Translations under genes and position numbers: made by a program
Notes under the pieces: model-generated
Databases searched by the model: none
What the model was told of the DNA's origin: nothing
What the model saw: only the letters and a program-made list of their open reading frames with translations
Shown here: positions 42,444 to 50,103 of the stretch, one piece after another
How positions within the stretch are numbered: the stretch's first letter is position 1
How the letters are laid out: each line of letters opens with the position of its first letter
Assembly: GCA_013298815.1 (NCBI GenBank)
Contig: JAAFJF010000021.1
Coordinates: forward strand, 1-50,103
Direction: 5' to 3'
DNA length: 50,103 bases
From: Polaromonas sp.
Lineage (GTDB): Bacteria; Pseudomonadota; Gammaproteobacteria; Burkholderiales; Burkholderiaceae_C

Positions 42444-45377
42444 TCAATTGGTCGTGCAGGCAAAAGCCAATTGAACACTACCGGTGGCTGGCAATGTTGC
42501 GATCGTGATGCCTGCTCCCGTCAAATTAGCCATAGTGAATGGACCAACGGGGCAAACAGCGCCACCCGCCAGCACTGTGCATGCAACCGCATTCGCAGCA
42601 GGACACGTCAGCCCAGCACCGACCACATCCGTGACAACTGCACCATCTGCTGCCGCTGGACCATTGTTCGTCAATGTAACGGTGTAGTTGTTGGTGCTGC
42701 CAGAGTTGGTGATGGATTTTCCATCGGTTTTTGAGATGACCAAGGAAGCCGCGCAATTGATACCCGTGTTTACCGTACTGCTGTTATCTGAGGTCACAAT
42801 TTCGCCAATCGCCGCATTGCTTAGCAAAGCCGTATTATCCAAAGGCCCAGGGCAAGAAACCAAGGCAACGCGCACTGGTGCACTGATACTGGCCAGGACG
42901 ACTGGCGTGATGTTTCCAGCGGCGATGTTACCAGCCGCTGCGTTACGCGTGCAGGTAAAGCTGGTGTCACCAGCAACACCAGTGCAAGCCCAATTTGCGG
43001 CTTCTACGCCACTGACGACAGGCACGCTGGCTAGAGTCATGCCTGTGGGCAATGTGTCGGTAACTGTGTAGGGTGCACCTAAAAGTGAAGAGGTCGTCGC
43101 AGGCGTGGCCTGATCTGCTGCATACGTCAAAGCTTGCACAGCACGCCCCACATTGCTAACGCCAATGGTGTACGTACCACCAGTTGCTGCGCCTGAGGGT
43201 ATAAAAGTACCCGAACTGGTTTTATCAACGCGCAAATCAGCTTGTAATGTGACATTTTCACCTGCCGTGCCGCTGTCTAAACCGTTGTAGTTGCTGCCCA
43301 AAACGTTTGTGCCTGCTACAGATCCCGTTTGGTAGGTGTTATTGGCCGTACCACCGACTTGCGCGCCTGCACGGTTTGCAGTGTTGTTGGTATTGGCGGC
43401 AATCTCGCGCCCAGCCGTGCTGCGTGTAGGGTCTAAGTATTTAACGCCTGCAGGATTGTGAAATACACCCACAGGCGCGCTGGCTGGTATGTTCACGGTG
43501 TAGGTCAGCGTTGCTGTGCCGTTACCGGGGATGGTCACATTACTCCACAGCGGCGCAGCTGCTGGTGCGCCGTTGACTGACAAATTCGCGATGCCACCAG
43601 GACTGCCAGCAACTGCAGGCACGCCTGGCGTTGCGCTTTCAACAAAACCGCCCAGAAGCGTCCCGGACAAAGCTGGCGTAAAGCTAATAGATCCCGTTGA
43701 TGCAAAAGTCCAACCTGGAGGCAAGGTGTTATCAACAAAGTCTGCGCCTGCGGCATAACCCGCTGAAGTATTGGTGGCTGTGATGGTGTAAGTTGCCGTT
43801 GTTGCGCCAGAAACTGAAATCGTAGGCGTACTTGTGGATTTGACAACGCTTATATTAGGCAAGCAAACGTTTGGCGCAGATGTGCCACTAGGAGTGCCCA
43901 AGCTTGAACTCGTACCACTGCTACCAGGCAGAGCGCTGTAGCTGTTTGCAATATTGTCACCACCGTTAGCTGCATCAATACCGTTGACCCCACCGGTTAA
44001 AGTGTTGGTGCTGGTGACGCCACTGGTTCCAACAAACCCGCCGCCGCCGCCGCCGCCTGGCCCGTGGTTGTAAAAATCAGCATCGCCACCCTTGCCACCG
44101 GTTACGCTAACTGGAATAGCAGCAGTGCTGGAGGCTGCCTGTATCACCACCGATCCGCCAGCGCCAGCGCCGCCAGCTGCTTCGGAGCCACCGTTGTTGC
44201 TGTAGGCGTCATAACCATTTGCAATGATGCCACCGCTGTTCATCGCGACATTGCTAGCGCGCAAAATGACTATGCCGCCGCCTGAAGATCCGCTAGAACT
44301 GACAGGCCCTGTTGCGCCTGAGTAGGTATTGACTGTTCCTGAATTTGTAACAGCTGTTGGCGGATAGTTGGCTATGGCGTTGGCATTGGCGTTGTTATTG
44401 GTAGAACCTGCGCCACCACCACCGCCCATGTAAATTTTAGTGCTTGAGTTTGCCAACGCATTGCCTCCGAAGCCACCCGCCGAATTATCCAAACTCCAGG
44501 AATTGCCGCCTCGCCCACCAGCGCCAGCATTGGAGCCGCCACCACCGCCTGAGTTGTATTGGTTGATGCCAGCGACAGGTTCGCCATCGTTACCGCCGCC
44601 GCCTGCGTTACCGTTGGCAGCCTGCCCTGCGGTGCCCACCGCATACAGCCCACTTGTATAGACAACTGGATTAATCGTGCCATCAAACAATTGGTTGGAC
44701 ACGCCGTTGGTACCTTCGCCTTTCAATGCACCATTCATGGCGGCTAGATTGGGCGTGTAGTTTGCGTCGGAAAAGAGTCCGCCCGCACGATTGCCTGAGC
44801 CGTTGATGGCATATGCACCACGAAAACCTTTGCCGCTGGCGTTAACGGTTCCGCTGATTGTCAAAGTTCCGGCGACATCAATGGCAAATACGCCACCATA
44901 CCCCAAGCCTGTCGCTGTGTTAATCGACCAAGCTGGTGGCGATACCGTGCCTGAAATCGTGGCGCTGGAATATTGCGGCACACGGATAACTTGGTAAGTT
45001 TGTAGGGTAGTAAAACCAAAACTCTGCGCGTAACTGTTGATTAAGCCACTGGCAAGGTTGACAGTACCGCCCGAGACAGCGGCCACTTGTGCATACTCAA
45101 AATTACCTTCTAAGGAGCCGCTGGAATCTTGCATTTGCATGACCAGCACCAAATCGCCCGTTGACAAGGCAGTAGGCCCCACACCAGCGCTCAAATTTAA
45201 AACTGTAGTGCCAGAGCTCAGCGAGCCAGAGCCTGAGGGTGTGTAGTAGGTGTTCACACTGGCTGAGACTGTTGCCGCACCATCCTTGCCTGGAATGCCG
45301 CAGGTCAAAGCGAATACTGCACTGTTCATAAAAGAACCAAGCAGCAAACAAAACAGAATGGTGCGCATTTTTTTCAT
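42444..45377 (-). CDS. Large exported DUF11 repeat surface protein
   Basis: This 977-residue protein has an N-terminal signal peptide (MKKMRTILFCLLLGSFMNSAVFA, cleavage likely before LTCGIPG). Residues about 40-250 form a beta-rich domain (TGDLVLVMQMQDSSGSLEGNFEYAQV). About 250-500 is a glycine/asparagine-rich tract with runs such as GGGGGSNAGAGG, encoded by CCG-type repeats. From about 510 come three DUF11-type modules (starting ISVVKSTSTPT, LRVDKTSSGTF and LVISKTDGKSI). No C-terminal sorting signal, anchor or membrane helix follows the last module, so it would be released or attached by other means. It is probably an adhesin-like or matrix protein. The glycine-rich tract could vary in length by slippage. 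Confidence 0.75.
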   Translation of the reverse strand: MKKMRTILFCLLLGSFMNSAVFALTCGIPGKDGAATVSASVNTYYTPSGSGSLSSGTTVLNLSAGVGPTALSTGDLVLVMQMQDSSGSLEGNFEYAQVAAVSGGTVNLASGLINSYAQSFGFTTLQTYQVIRVPQYSSATISGTVSPPAWSINTATGLGYGGVFAIDVAGTLTISGTVNASGKGFRGAYAINGSGNRAGGLFSDANYTPNLAAMNGALKGEGTNGVSNQLFDGTINPVVYTSGLYAVGTAGQAANGNAGGGGNDGEPVAGINQYNSGGGGGSNAGAGGRGGNSWSLDNSAGGFGGNALANSSTKIYMGGGGGAGSTNNNANANAIANYPPTAVTNSGTVNTYSGATGPVSSSGSSGGGIVILRASNVAMNSGGIIANGYDAYSNNGGSEAAGGAGAGGSVVIQAASSTAAIPVSVTGGKGGDADFYNHGPGGGGGGGFVGTSGVTSTNTLTGGVNGIDAANGGDNIANSYSALPGSSGTSSSLGTPSGTSAPNVCLPNISVVKSTSTPTISVSGATTATYTITATNTSAGYAAGADFVDNTLPPGWTFASTGSISFTPALSGTLLGGFVESATPGVPAVAGSPGGIANLSVNGAPAAAPLWSNVTIPGNGTATLTYTVNIPASAPVGVFHNPAGVKYLDPTRSTAGREIAANTNNTANRAGAQVGGTANNTYQTGSVAGTNVLGSNYNGLDSGTAGENVTLQADLRVDKTSSGTFIPSGAATGGTYTIGVSNVGRAVQALTYAADQATPATTSSLLGAPYTVTDTLPTGMTLASVPVVSGVEAANWACTGVAGDTSFTCTRNAAAGNIAAGNITPVVLASISAPVRVALVSCPGPLDNTALLSNAAIGEIVTSDNSSTVNTGINCAASLVISKTDGKSITNSGSTNNYTVTLTNNGPAAADGAVVTDVVGAGLTCPAANAVACTVLAGGAVCPVGPFTMANLTGAGITIATLPATGSVQLAFACTTN

Positions 45378-45468
45378 GCGCAATCTTACACAAAAAATGC
45401 ATCAAAATGAAACAAGATGTATATTAAAGTGATACAAATTGTTCATAAGTAGTTACTTATGCAAGCAT

Positions 45469-46971
45469 TTATTGAGTGAGTTCAAACACCGCAATCGACT
45501 CCACGTGCGCTGTATGCGGAAACATATTCACCACCCCTGCTGCGGTACAGGTGTAACCAGCTTCGTTGACAAGCAGCCCAGCGTCTCTCGCCAAAGTAGC
45601 AGGGTTACAGCTCACATACACAATGCGCTTGGGCGGCTGCCAGTTTTTTACTGCTTCAGAGGGGCTTTCAATCGTTGGATTCGCACTTTGCGTCACCAGC
45701 TCAACCAAAGCCTTGACCAGTGCAAATGCGCCCTCTCGCGGCGGATCCATCAACCATTTCTCGGCAATACCGTCTGCAGCCAGTACCGAGCCAGTGATTT
45801 CAAACAGATTTCGTACTACAAAATTTGTAGCTGCTAAGGCAGTATTTACGCTGGATAAAGCACTATTTGAAGTGCTTTTATGGTTATTTAACGCATAATT
45901 TTGTCTGGACCGTGCCACCAGTTCCTCACTACCCTCCACACCCAGCACTTCTTTGGCTTGGGTCGCCAGTGGCAGCGTGAAGTTGCCCAGGCCGCAAAAC
46001 CAATCAATCACCCGCTCAGACTTTTGAACGTCCAGTAAGCGTAGCGCCCGCCCGACCAGCACTTGGTTGATGTGCGGGTTAACTTGCGTGAAATCGGTGG
46101 GTTTGAACGGCATCGTGATGCCGAACTGCGGTAAAGCGTAGCTCAAAGTGCTGACTTTACCGAGTTTGTCGTCCATTAAATGCACCGTATCCAAGCCCTT
46201 GGGCTGCAACCACCACTGCACGGCGGGGTGTTCAACGGCGAAAGCACGCAGCTTGGCAGAATCGCCTTCTGACAAAGGCTCCATGTGCCTGACCACCATC
46301 GCCACCACATCGTCACCGACGGCAAGCTCTAGCTGCGGAATCGTCTCTTTGGCGTCCATGCTGGCAATCAAGGCACGCAGCGGCATCAGCAAATCGCTGA
46401 CGTGCTTGGGCAGCACGCGGCATTCCTTCATATCCGCCACATAGCGGCTTTTGCGTTCATGAAAGCCGATCAACACATCGCCTTTTTTACGCACAAACTT
46501 TACTGAAATACGGGCGCGGTAGCGGTAGCCCCAGGCTGGACCTTCAATGGGGCGCATGATGCTGGCAGCTTTAAGCTTGCCCAAGTGCCACAAACCGTCT
46601 TCCAAAGCGCGCTGCTTCACTGCGACTTGCGCCCCAATGTGCAAATGCTGCATTTTGCAGCCACCACAAGCACCCTCATGCATCCCAAAGTGCGGACACG
46701 CAGGTGTGACGCGCTGGTTGGACTCGCGCTGGATAGCGGACAGCGTCGCTTTTTCCCAATTGTCCTTTTTGCGGTTCACATTGGCGCTAACCACCTCAAA
46801 CGGTAACGCGCCGTCGATAAACACCACTTTGCCATCCGCTCTGTGGGCAACGCCTTGAGCTTCAATGTCCAATGATTCGACGTTCAACCACTCAACTGGA
46901 CGCTCTTGCCAGGTTTTTTCGTTGTTCGAGAGTTTTTCGGGATTTTTTGTAGATTCAATTTTTTCGCTCAT
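45469..46971 (-). CDS. rlmD: 23S rRNA (uracil(1939)-C5)-methyltransferase RlmD, with in-frame repeat
   Basis: This 500-residue enzyme has a TRAM-like N-terminal region, a [4Fe-4S] site (Cys92, Cys102, Cys105 in [17 protein letters not shown], and Cys184 in MKECRVL) and a Rossmann SAM domain ([16 protein letters not shown]). The catalytic cysteine is Cys455 ([12 protein letters not shown]). At residues about 364-382, between RQNYALNN and [10 protein letters not shown], it carries an extra serine/asparagine/alanine-rich stretch encoded by a dispersed repeat (read antisense). This segment is normally a short turn, so the insertion probably sits in a surface loop. The frame is intact. Confidence 0.94.
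   Translation of the reverse strand: MSEKIESTKNPEKLSNNEKTWQERPVEWLNVESLDIEAQGVAHRADGKVVFIDGALPFEVVSANVNRKKDNWEKATLSAIQRESNQRVTPACPHFGMHEGACGGCKMQHLHIGAQVAVKQRALEDGLWHLGKLKAASIMRPIEGPAWGYRYRARISVKFVRKKGDVLIGFHERKSRYVADMKECRVLPKHVSDLLMPLRALIASMDAKETIPQLELAVGDDVVAMVVRHMEPLSEGDSAKLRAFAVEHPAVQWWLQPKGLDTVHLMDDKLGKVSTLSYALPQFGITMPFKPTDFTQVNPHINQVLVGRALRLLDVQKSERVIDWFCGLGNFTLPLATQAKEVLGVEGSEELVARSRQNYALNNHKSTSNSALSSVNTALAATNFVVRNLFEITGSVLAADGIAEKWLMDPPREGAFALVKALVELVTQSANPTIESPSEAVKNWQPPKRIVYVSCNPATLARDAGLLVNEAGYTCTAAGVVNMFPHTAHVESIAVFELTQ
45816..45862 (+). repeat. Dispersed structured repeat, copy 10, inside rlmD
   Basis: CTAC-AAAATTT-GTAG, CTGC-TAAG-GCAG, then TATTTACGCTGGATAAAGC. The outer stem has changed from CTAT/ATAG to CTAC/GTAG, a compensatory pair change that keeps the hairpin. 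It is directly followed by another hairpin, AGCACT-ATTTGA-AGTGCT (45859-45876). Antisense to rlmD and in frame. Confidence 0.8.
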
Positions 46972-47078
46972 GGGGCTATTGTCTCAGGGCTTTGGTGCAA
47001 AATGAGGCTGTATCAAGATTCAAGTGTTTTAATCCTGACAAAATAGCCAACCTGAACCCGACACGAGACAACCTAAAG

Positions 47079-47678
47079 ATGACACCACCGCGCTATCCTG
47101 TCCCTGATTTGACCGACTTACCTAGCGACATTTTGAGCAAAGTCTTAGAAGTCCAAGCCAAAGCCGGCTTTATTCCCAATGTTTTCTTAAGCTTAGCGCG
47201 TCGCCCCGCTGAATGGCGTGCATTTTTTGCCTATCACGACGCTTTGATGGCTCCAGAAACCACGGGTCGAAAAAGCAATTTGACCAAAGGCGACCGTGAA
47301 ATGATAGTCACCGTCACCAGTGCCGCCAATAACTGCCTGTACTGTGTGGTTGCTCATGGTGCCATTTTGCGGATTCAAGAGAAAAAACCACTGGTAGCCG
47401 ACCAAGTGGCAGTCAACTACAAAAAAGCCGACATCAGCCCCCGCCAGCAAGCCATGTTGGACTTTGCGATGAAGGTTTGCAGGCAATCTGCCGACGTGGA
47501 GGACATCGATGTCGACATTCTCAACGCCCACGGTTTCAACGATGAAGACGTGTGGGATATCGCAGCCATCACAGCCTTTTTCGGTCTGTCAAACCGCATG
47601 GCCAGCTTCACAGGCATGATGCCCAACCCTGAGTTTTACACCATGGGGCGCGAAGCCAGAGAGCCTAAAACTAAGTAA
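47079..47678 (+). CDS. Peroxidase-related carboxymuconolactone decarboxylase/AhpD-like protein
   Basis: This 199-residue protein is of the uncharacterised peroxidase-related (AhpD-like) subgroup. The CxxC-xxxH core is CLYCVVAHG (Cys86, Cys89, His93), which in AhpD performs disulfide exchange. FIPNVFLSLARRPAEWRAFFAYHDALM and the later DISPRQQAMLDFAMKVC follow the family pattern. The start at 47079 (MTPPRYPVPDLTDLP) is chosen because the longer frame to 46992 adds atypical sequence. It is divergent from rlmD and followed by a dispersed repeat. Confidence 0.85.
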   Translation: MTPPRYPVPDLTDLPSDILSKVLEVQAKAGFIPNVFLSLARRPAEWRAFFAYHDALMAPETTGRKSNLTKGDREMIVTVTSAANNCLYCVVAHGAILRIQEKKPLVADQVAVNYKKADISPRQQAMLDFAMKVCRQSADVEDIDVDILNAHGFNDEDVWDIAAITAFFGLSNRMASFTGMMPNPEFYTMGREAREPKTK

Positions 47679-47694
47679 TTCTTATCAATTAATT

Positions 47695-47739
47695 GCTATA
47701 AATTTGATAGCTACTCAGGCAGCAAATACGCCGGATATT
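47695..47739 (+). repeat. Dispersed structured repeat, copy 11
   Basis: CTAT-AAATTTG-ATAG, CTACTCAGGCAG, then CAAATACGCCGGATATT. It lies 17 bp after the AhpD-like gene, in the convergent gap before the thioesterase. The 7-nt loop is kept, and one base of the second hairpin has changed (CTGC to CTAC). Confidence 0.78.
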
Positions 47740-47767
47740 GGCAAAACTAGCACTATTTTCGGCAATT

Positions 47768-48193
47768 TTAGTCGTCGCTGACCAGTTGTCGCATCCAATC
47801 TGGTAAATCCTGGGATTTTTGTTTCGGAAAGTTCACCCAAATCGTCGTTGCGCCACCTGCGGCGTAAATCACACCGGGTTGGTCGGCGCGTTCCATGGTT
47901 CCCCAGGTCTCGAAGGTCGTGCGGGCGGGGTCGCTGACGTACATTTTCACAAGCACATCACCCGGGTATTCCAACTGTTTGTAGAAATTGCAAAACGCGT
48001 TGACGATAACCGGTCCGTCGCCTTTTGCATCAGGCAAAGCGCCAATCGAGCGCATCCAGTCGATGCGGCAGGTCTCTAAATAGCGGAAGTAAATCGTGTT
48101 GTTGACGTGCCCCATCGCATCCATATCGCCCCAGCGTATGGGCATGGACATCTCGTAAACGAGTTTTTTCTTTTCAGGCAGGATGAATTTCAT
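47768..48193 (-). CDS. Acyl-CoA thioesterase (hotdog/4HBT, YbgC-like)
   Basis: This 141-residue hotdog-fold protein shows the signature MPIRWGDMDAMGHVNNTIYFRYLETCRIDWM, with the catalytic aspartate of the 4-hydroxybenzoyl-CoA thioesterase group in the DMDAMGHVNN motif. It probably hydrolyses short or medium acyl-CoA esters in the cytoplasm; the exact substrate is unknown. It starts 32 bp after the stop of the upstream EamA gene on the same strand, so they may be co-transcribed. Confidence 0.9.
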   Translation of the reverse strand: MKFILPEKKKLVYEMSMPIRWGDMDAMGHVNNTIYFRYLETCRIDWMRSIGALPDAKGDGPVIVNAFCNFYKQLEYPGDVLVKMYVSDPARTTFETWGTMERADQPGVIYAAGGATTIWVNFPKQKSQDLPDWMRQLVSDD

Positions 48194-48225
48194 GGTCGTA
48201 TACAGCTGTTTAGGTACAAAAATGG

Positions 48226-49170
48226 TTATCGATGTGCTTTGATACTAGCTAATATTCCTAACACAAACATGACGCCAGCCAAGATGGCCAGCACATCAGG
48301 CAAGCGCCCGTCCCACCAGGATGAGTAGATTAAGGCAAACACCGTCTCAGACACAATCAACTGCCCACACAAACTGGCGCTGAGCCGCTGGCTGGCAATG
48401 TTCCAAAAAATGGTAGCAAGCCAAGCAGAGCCTAGACCAGTCGCCACACAAATCAAAGCAAATGACGCAAATTTAGCGTCGCTAGTCATGGTTTTCAAAT
48501 CTGACCCCGCGGACAGCCAAAGCACCCAAGCGCCCAAACCGGTCGCCACCCCCAGCCAGTTGGCCCAATCTGCCGCGCTGACTTCGGTATGCTTTTTCAG
48601 CCAAGCCGAGTTAACAATCGCAAAAATCGTCCAACAGACCATAGAAGCCAGTGCAAAAGCAATGCCGCGCCAGTAGTTTGCCGAAGCGAAGCTATGAATT
48701 TGGGTCTGACCCTGCAGTTGCACAAAGCCCATCAACACCAAACCAGCCGCCGTCAGCAGTAAACCCGGCAATAAGCTACGAAAGCTCAAACCTTGCTGCT
48801 TGCCCAGAAACATCACCCAAATCGGAATCGTACCAATGATGAGCGTGGGCATTTCAGTCCCTGCGTCGTTGATGGCGAGCACCAGCAGCAAATAATAGCC
48901 CGTGAAACCCAGCAAGCTCAAACCCAAAGCGGCAAAAGCTTGGTTCAAGGTAGGCAGTTTTTTAGACCGCCAGCCTATCAACATCAACAAAGCCGCCATG
49001 AATCCATAGCTCAAAAAACGTCCTGCCGTTAAATCTACCGAGCTGAATCCTGCTGATACCGACGAACCGCCCCCACTACCGAGAACCATGCGCGGTGCAA
49101 CAAACACCAAGCCCCACAGCGCGCCCGCCGCCAAGCCCGCCAAAATACCGCCACTTTTGCCTTTGAACAT
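48226..49170 (-). CDS. EamA/DMT family permease
   Basis: This 314-residue inner-membrane protein has about ten hydrophobic helices arranged as two EamA repeats. It opens GGILAGLAAGALWGLVFVAPRMVLG, with the second repeat beginning WRGIAFALASMVCWTIFAIVNSAWL. Typical members export amino acids or other metabolites; the substrate is not readable. It is divergent from the ETF-QO gene, whose start is 177 bp away. Confidence 0.87.
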   Translation of the reverse strand: MFKGKSGGILAGLAAGALWGLVFVAPRMVLGSGGGSSVSAGFSSVDLTAGRFLSYGFMAALLMLIGWRSKKLPTLNQAFAALGLSLLGFTGYYLLLVLAINDAGTEMPTLIIGTIPIWVMFLGKQQGLSFRSLLPGLLLTAAGLVLMGFVQLQGQTQIHSFASANYWRGIAFALASMVCWTIFAIVNSAWLKKHTEVSAADWANWLGVATGLGAWVLWLSAGSDLKTMTSDAKFASFALICVATGLGSAWLATIFWNIASQRLSASLCGQLIVSETVFALIYSSWWDGRLPDVLAILAGVMFVLGILASIKAHR

Positions 49171-49347
49171 CTGTATTGAAACCTTGTTTCACCCTATGAG
49201 TCACGCTAAGAATTAGAGAACACGCTTTAGAAAGCACCAAACTCGCAAGCAAAGCCCCACTTCGCCACCTAAGTGACAAATTTTTCAGCCCCTAGCCCCT
49301 AAAATGGCGTCAACTTAACTATGCCACCTTTTACAAGAGAGCCTACC

Positions 49348-50103
49348 ATGACCCCACAAGAGATCCTCGCCACGCACGGCCCGCGCGAATCCATGGAATA
49401 CGACGTCGTCGTCGTCGGTGGCGGTCCCGGTGGTTTGGCAACCGCCATCCGCTTGAAGCAACTAGCGGCTGAAAAAGGCACAGATGTATCGGTTGTCGTC
49501 TTGGAAAAAGGCTCTGAGCCGGGCGCGCACATTTTGTCCGGTGCGATCATGGATCCGATTGCGCTGAACGAGCTGTTCCCCGACTGGAAAGAACGCGGCG
49601 CACCGCTGAACCAGCCAGTGACGGACGACGCCATCATGTTCCTCAGCGAAAAGTCCGGCACCCGCGTGCCCAACATGCTGCTGCCCCCCATTTATGCTAA
49701 TCACGGCAACTACATCATCAGCCTAGGTGCGTTCACCAAGTGGTTGGGTGAGCAGGCAGAGGCTTTGGGCGTTGAAATCTTCCCAGGCTTCACGGGTGCG
49801 GAGGTTTTGTACAACGATGATGGCAGTGTCAAAGGCGTCGCCACCGGCAACATGGGCATCGGCAAAGACGGCGAACCCATGGAAAACTTCCAACTCGGGA
49901 TGGAACTCTTGGGCAAATACACCGTGTTTGCCGAAGGCGCGCGCGGGCATTTGGGTAAGCAGTTGATTGAGAAATTCAAGCTCGACGAAGGCCGCGACCC
50001 GCAAAGCTGGGGCTTGGGCATCAAAGAGCTGTGGGAGATTGACCCTGCCAAGCACAAGCCCGGCTTTGTGATGCACACCGCCGGCTGGCCTATGGATGCC
50101 GAT
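49348..50103 (+). CDS. Electron transfer flavoprotein-ubiquinone oxidoreductase, N-terminal part (3' end outside window)
   Basis: The first 252 residues of ETF-QO, a membrane-associated flavo-iron-sulfur enzyme passing electrons from ETF to ubiquinone in fatty-acid and amino-acid oxidation. The start MTPQEILATHGPRESMEYDVVVVGGGPGGLATAIRLKQ shows the FAD-binding GGGPGG motif, followed by EKGSEPGAHILSGAIMDP and FAEGARGHLGKQLIEKF, characteristic of the family. The gene runs off the window, so the C-terminal 4Fe-4S ferredoxin-like domain cannot be seen. AAGAGAG precedes the ATG. Confidence 0.93.
   Translation, partial: MTPQEILATHGPRESMEYDVVVVGGGPGGLATAIRLKQLAAEKGTDVSVVVLEKGSEPGAHILSGAIMDPIALNELFPDWKERGAPLNQPVTDDAIMFLSEKSGTRVPNMLLPPIYANHGNYIISLGAFTKWLGEQAEALGVEIFPGFTGAEVLYNDDGSVKGVATGNMGIGKDGEPMENFQLGMELLGKYTVFAEGARGHLGKQLIEKFKLDEGRDPQSWGLGIKELWEIDPAKHKPGFVMHTAGWPMDAD

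Noticed and set aside
1-50103. CRISPR array, tRNA or rRNA genes, intact insertion sequence or prophage
   Set aside because: No regularly spaced direct repeats, no cloverleaf-like or rRNA-like stretches and no transposase, integrase or phage structural genes were recognised by reading; the lone Bro-N gene is not enough for a prophage.

Overview
The window looks like chromosome from a betaproteobacterium of the order Burkholderiales, most likely a Comamonadaceae member. The reasons are the block alaA-hom-thrC-moeA-moaD-moaE-clpB, the rpsF-priB-rpsR-rplI ribosomal operon beside dnaB, the ppsA/ppsR pair, and proteins that read as Burkholderiales versions of their families. The genus cannot be resolved by eye. 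No rRNA, tRNA, CRISPR array or intact insertion sequence was seen. Layout: 1-1543 holds the end of a four-carbon sugar-acid pathway (otnK partial, otnI). Then come a lone gcvH, rlmB, a small lipoprotein, a two-gene chromate transporter, a YgiQ-type radical SAM protein and another small lipoprotein. From 7249 to about 10.8 kb is an AT-richer accessory stretch with palindromic repeats, an orphan Bro-N antirepressor-like gene, a PIN-domain pseudogene broken by an amber codon, and a divergent alkaline-phosphatase-superfamily protein. From 10842 to 14122 five plus-strand genes are tightly packed or overlapping, ending in an FAD aromatic-hydroxylase-like enzyme with a small DUF2783-like partner. Facing them, 14129-19353 is a minus-strand cluster: MFS transporter, acetolactate-synthase-like TPP enzyme, beta-lactamase-fold hydrolase and M29-like metalloprotein. 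It looks like a small catabolic or modifying pathway I cannot name. From 19409 to 28362 on the minus strand are clpB, molybdopterin synthase (moaD, moaE), moeA, threonine biosynthesis (thrC, hom) and an AlaA-type aminotransferase. Next are an Mth938-like protein, a Bcp/PrxQ peroxiredoxin, a PIN-PhoH ATPase, dnaB, the rplI-rpsR-priB-rpsF operon, a fused sodium:solute symporter, ppsA with divergent ppsR, a GlcG/HbpS protein, a Bax-inhibitor-1 family protein, a DUF1232 protein, a large DUF11 surface protein, rlmD, a carboxymuconolactone-decarboxylase-like protein, a thioesterase, an EamA permease and the start of ETF-ubiquinone oxidoreductase. The most striking signal is not a gene. A short structured repeat of about 45 bp occurs about eleven times. 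Its conserved parts are a CTAT-N7-ATAG hairpin running straight into a CTGC-TNAG-GCAG hairpin and then AATACGCCGGCTA. The 7-nt loop is constant in the nine best copies, and one copy changes both stem arms to CTAC/GTAG. Two copies lie in frame inside genes (FAD monooxygenase, rlmD) and a third supplies the C-terminus and stop codon of alaA. A different palindrome, encoding RPEPVEG, sits in frame inside moeA. This replicon therefore seems to tolerate or recruit small palindromic elements as protein-coding sequence.
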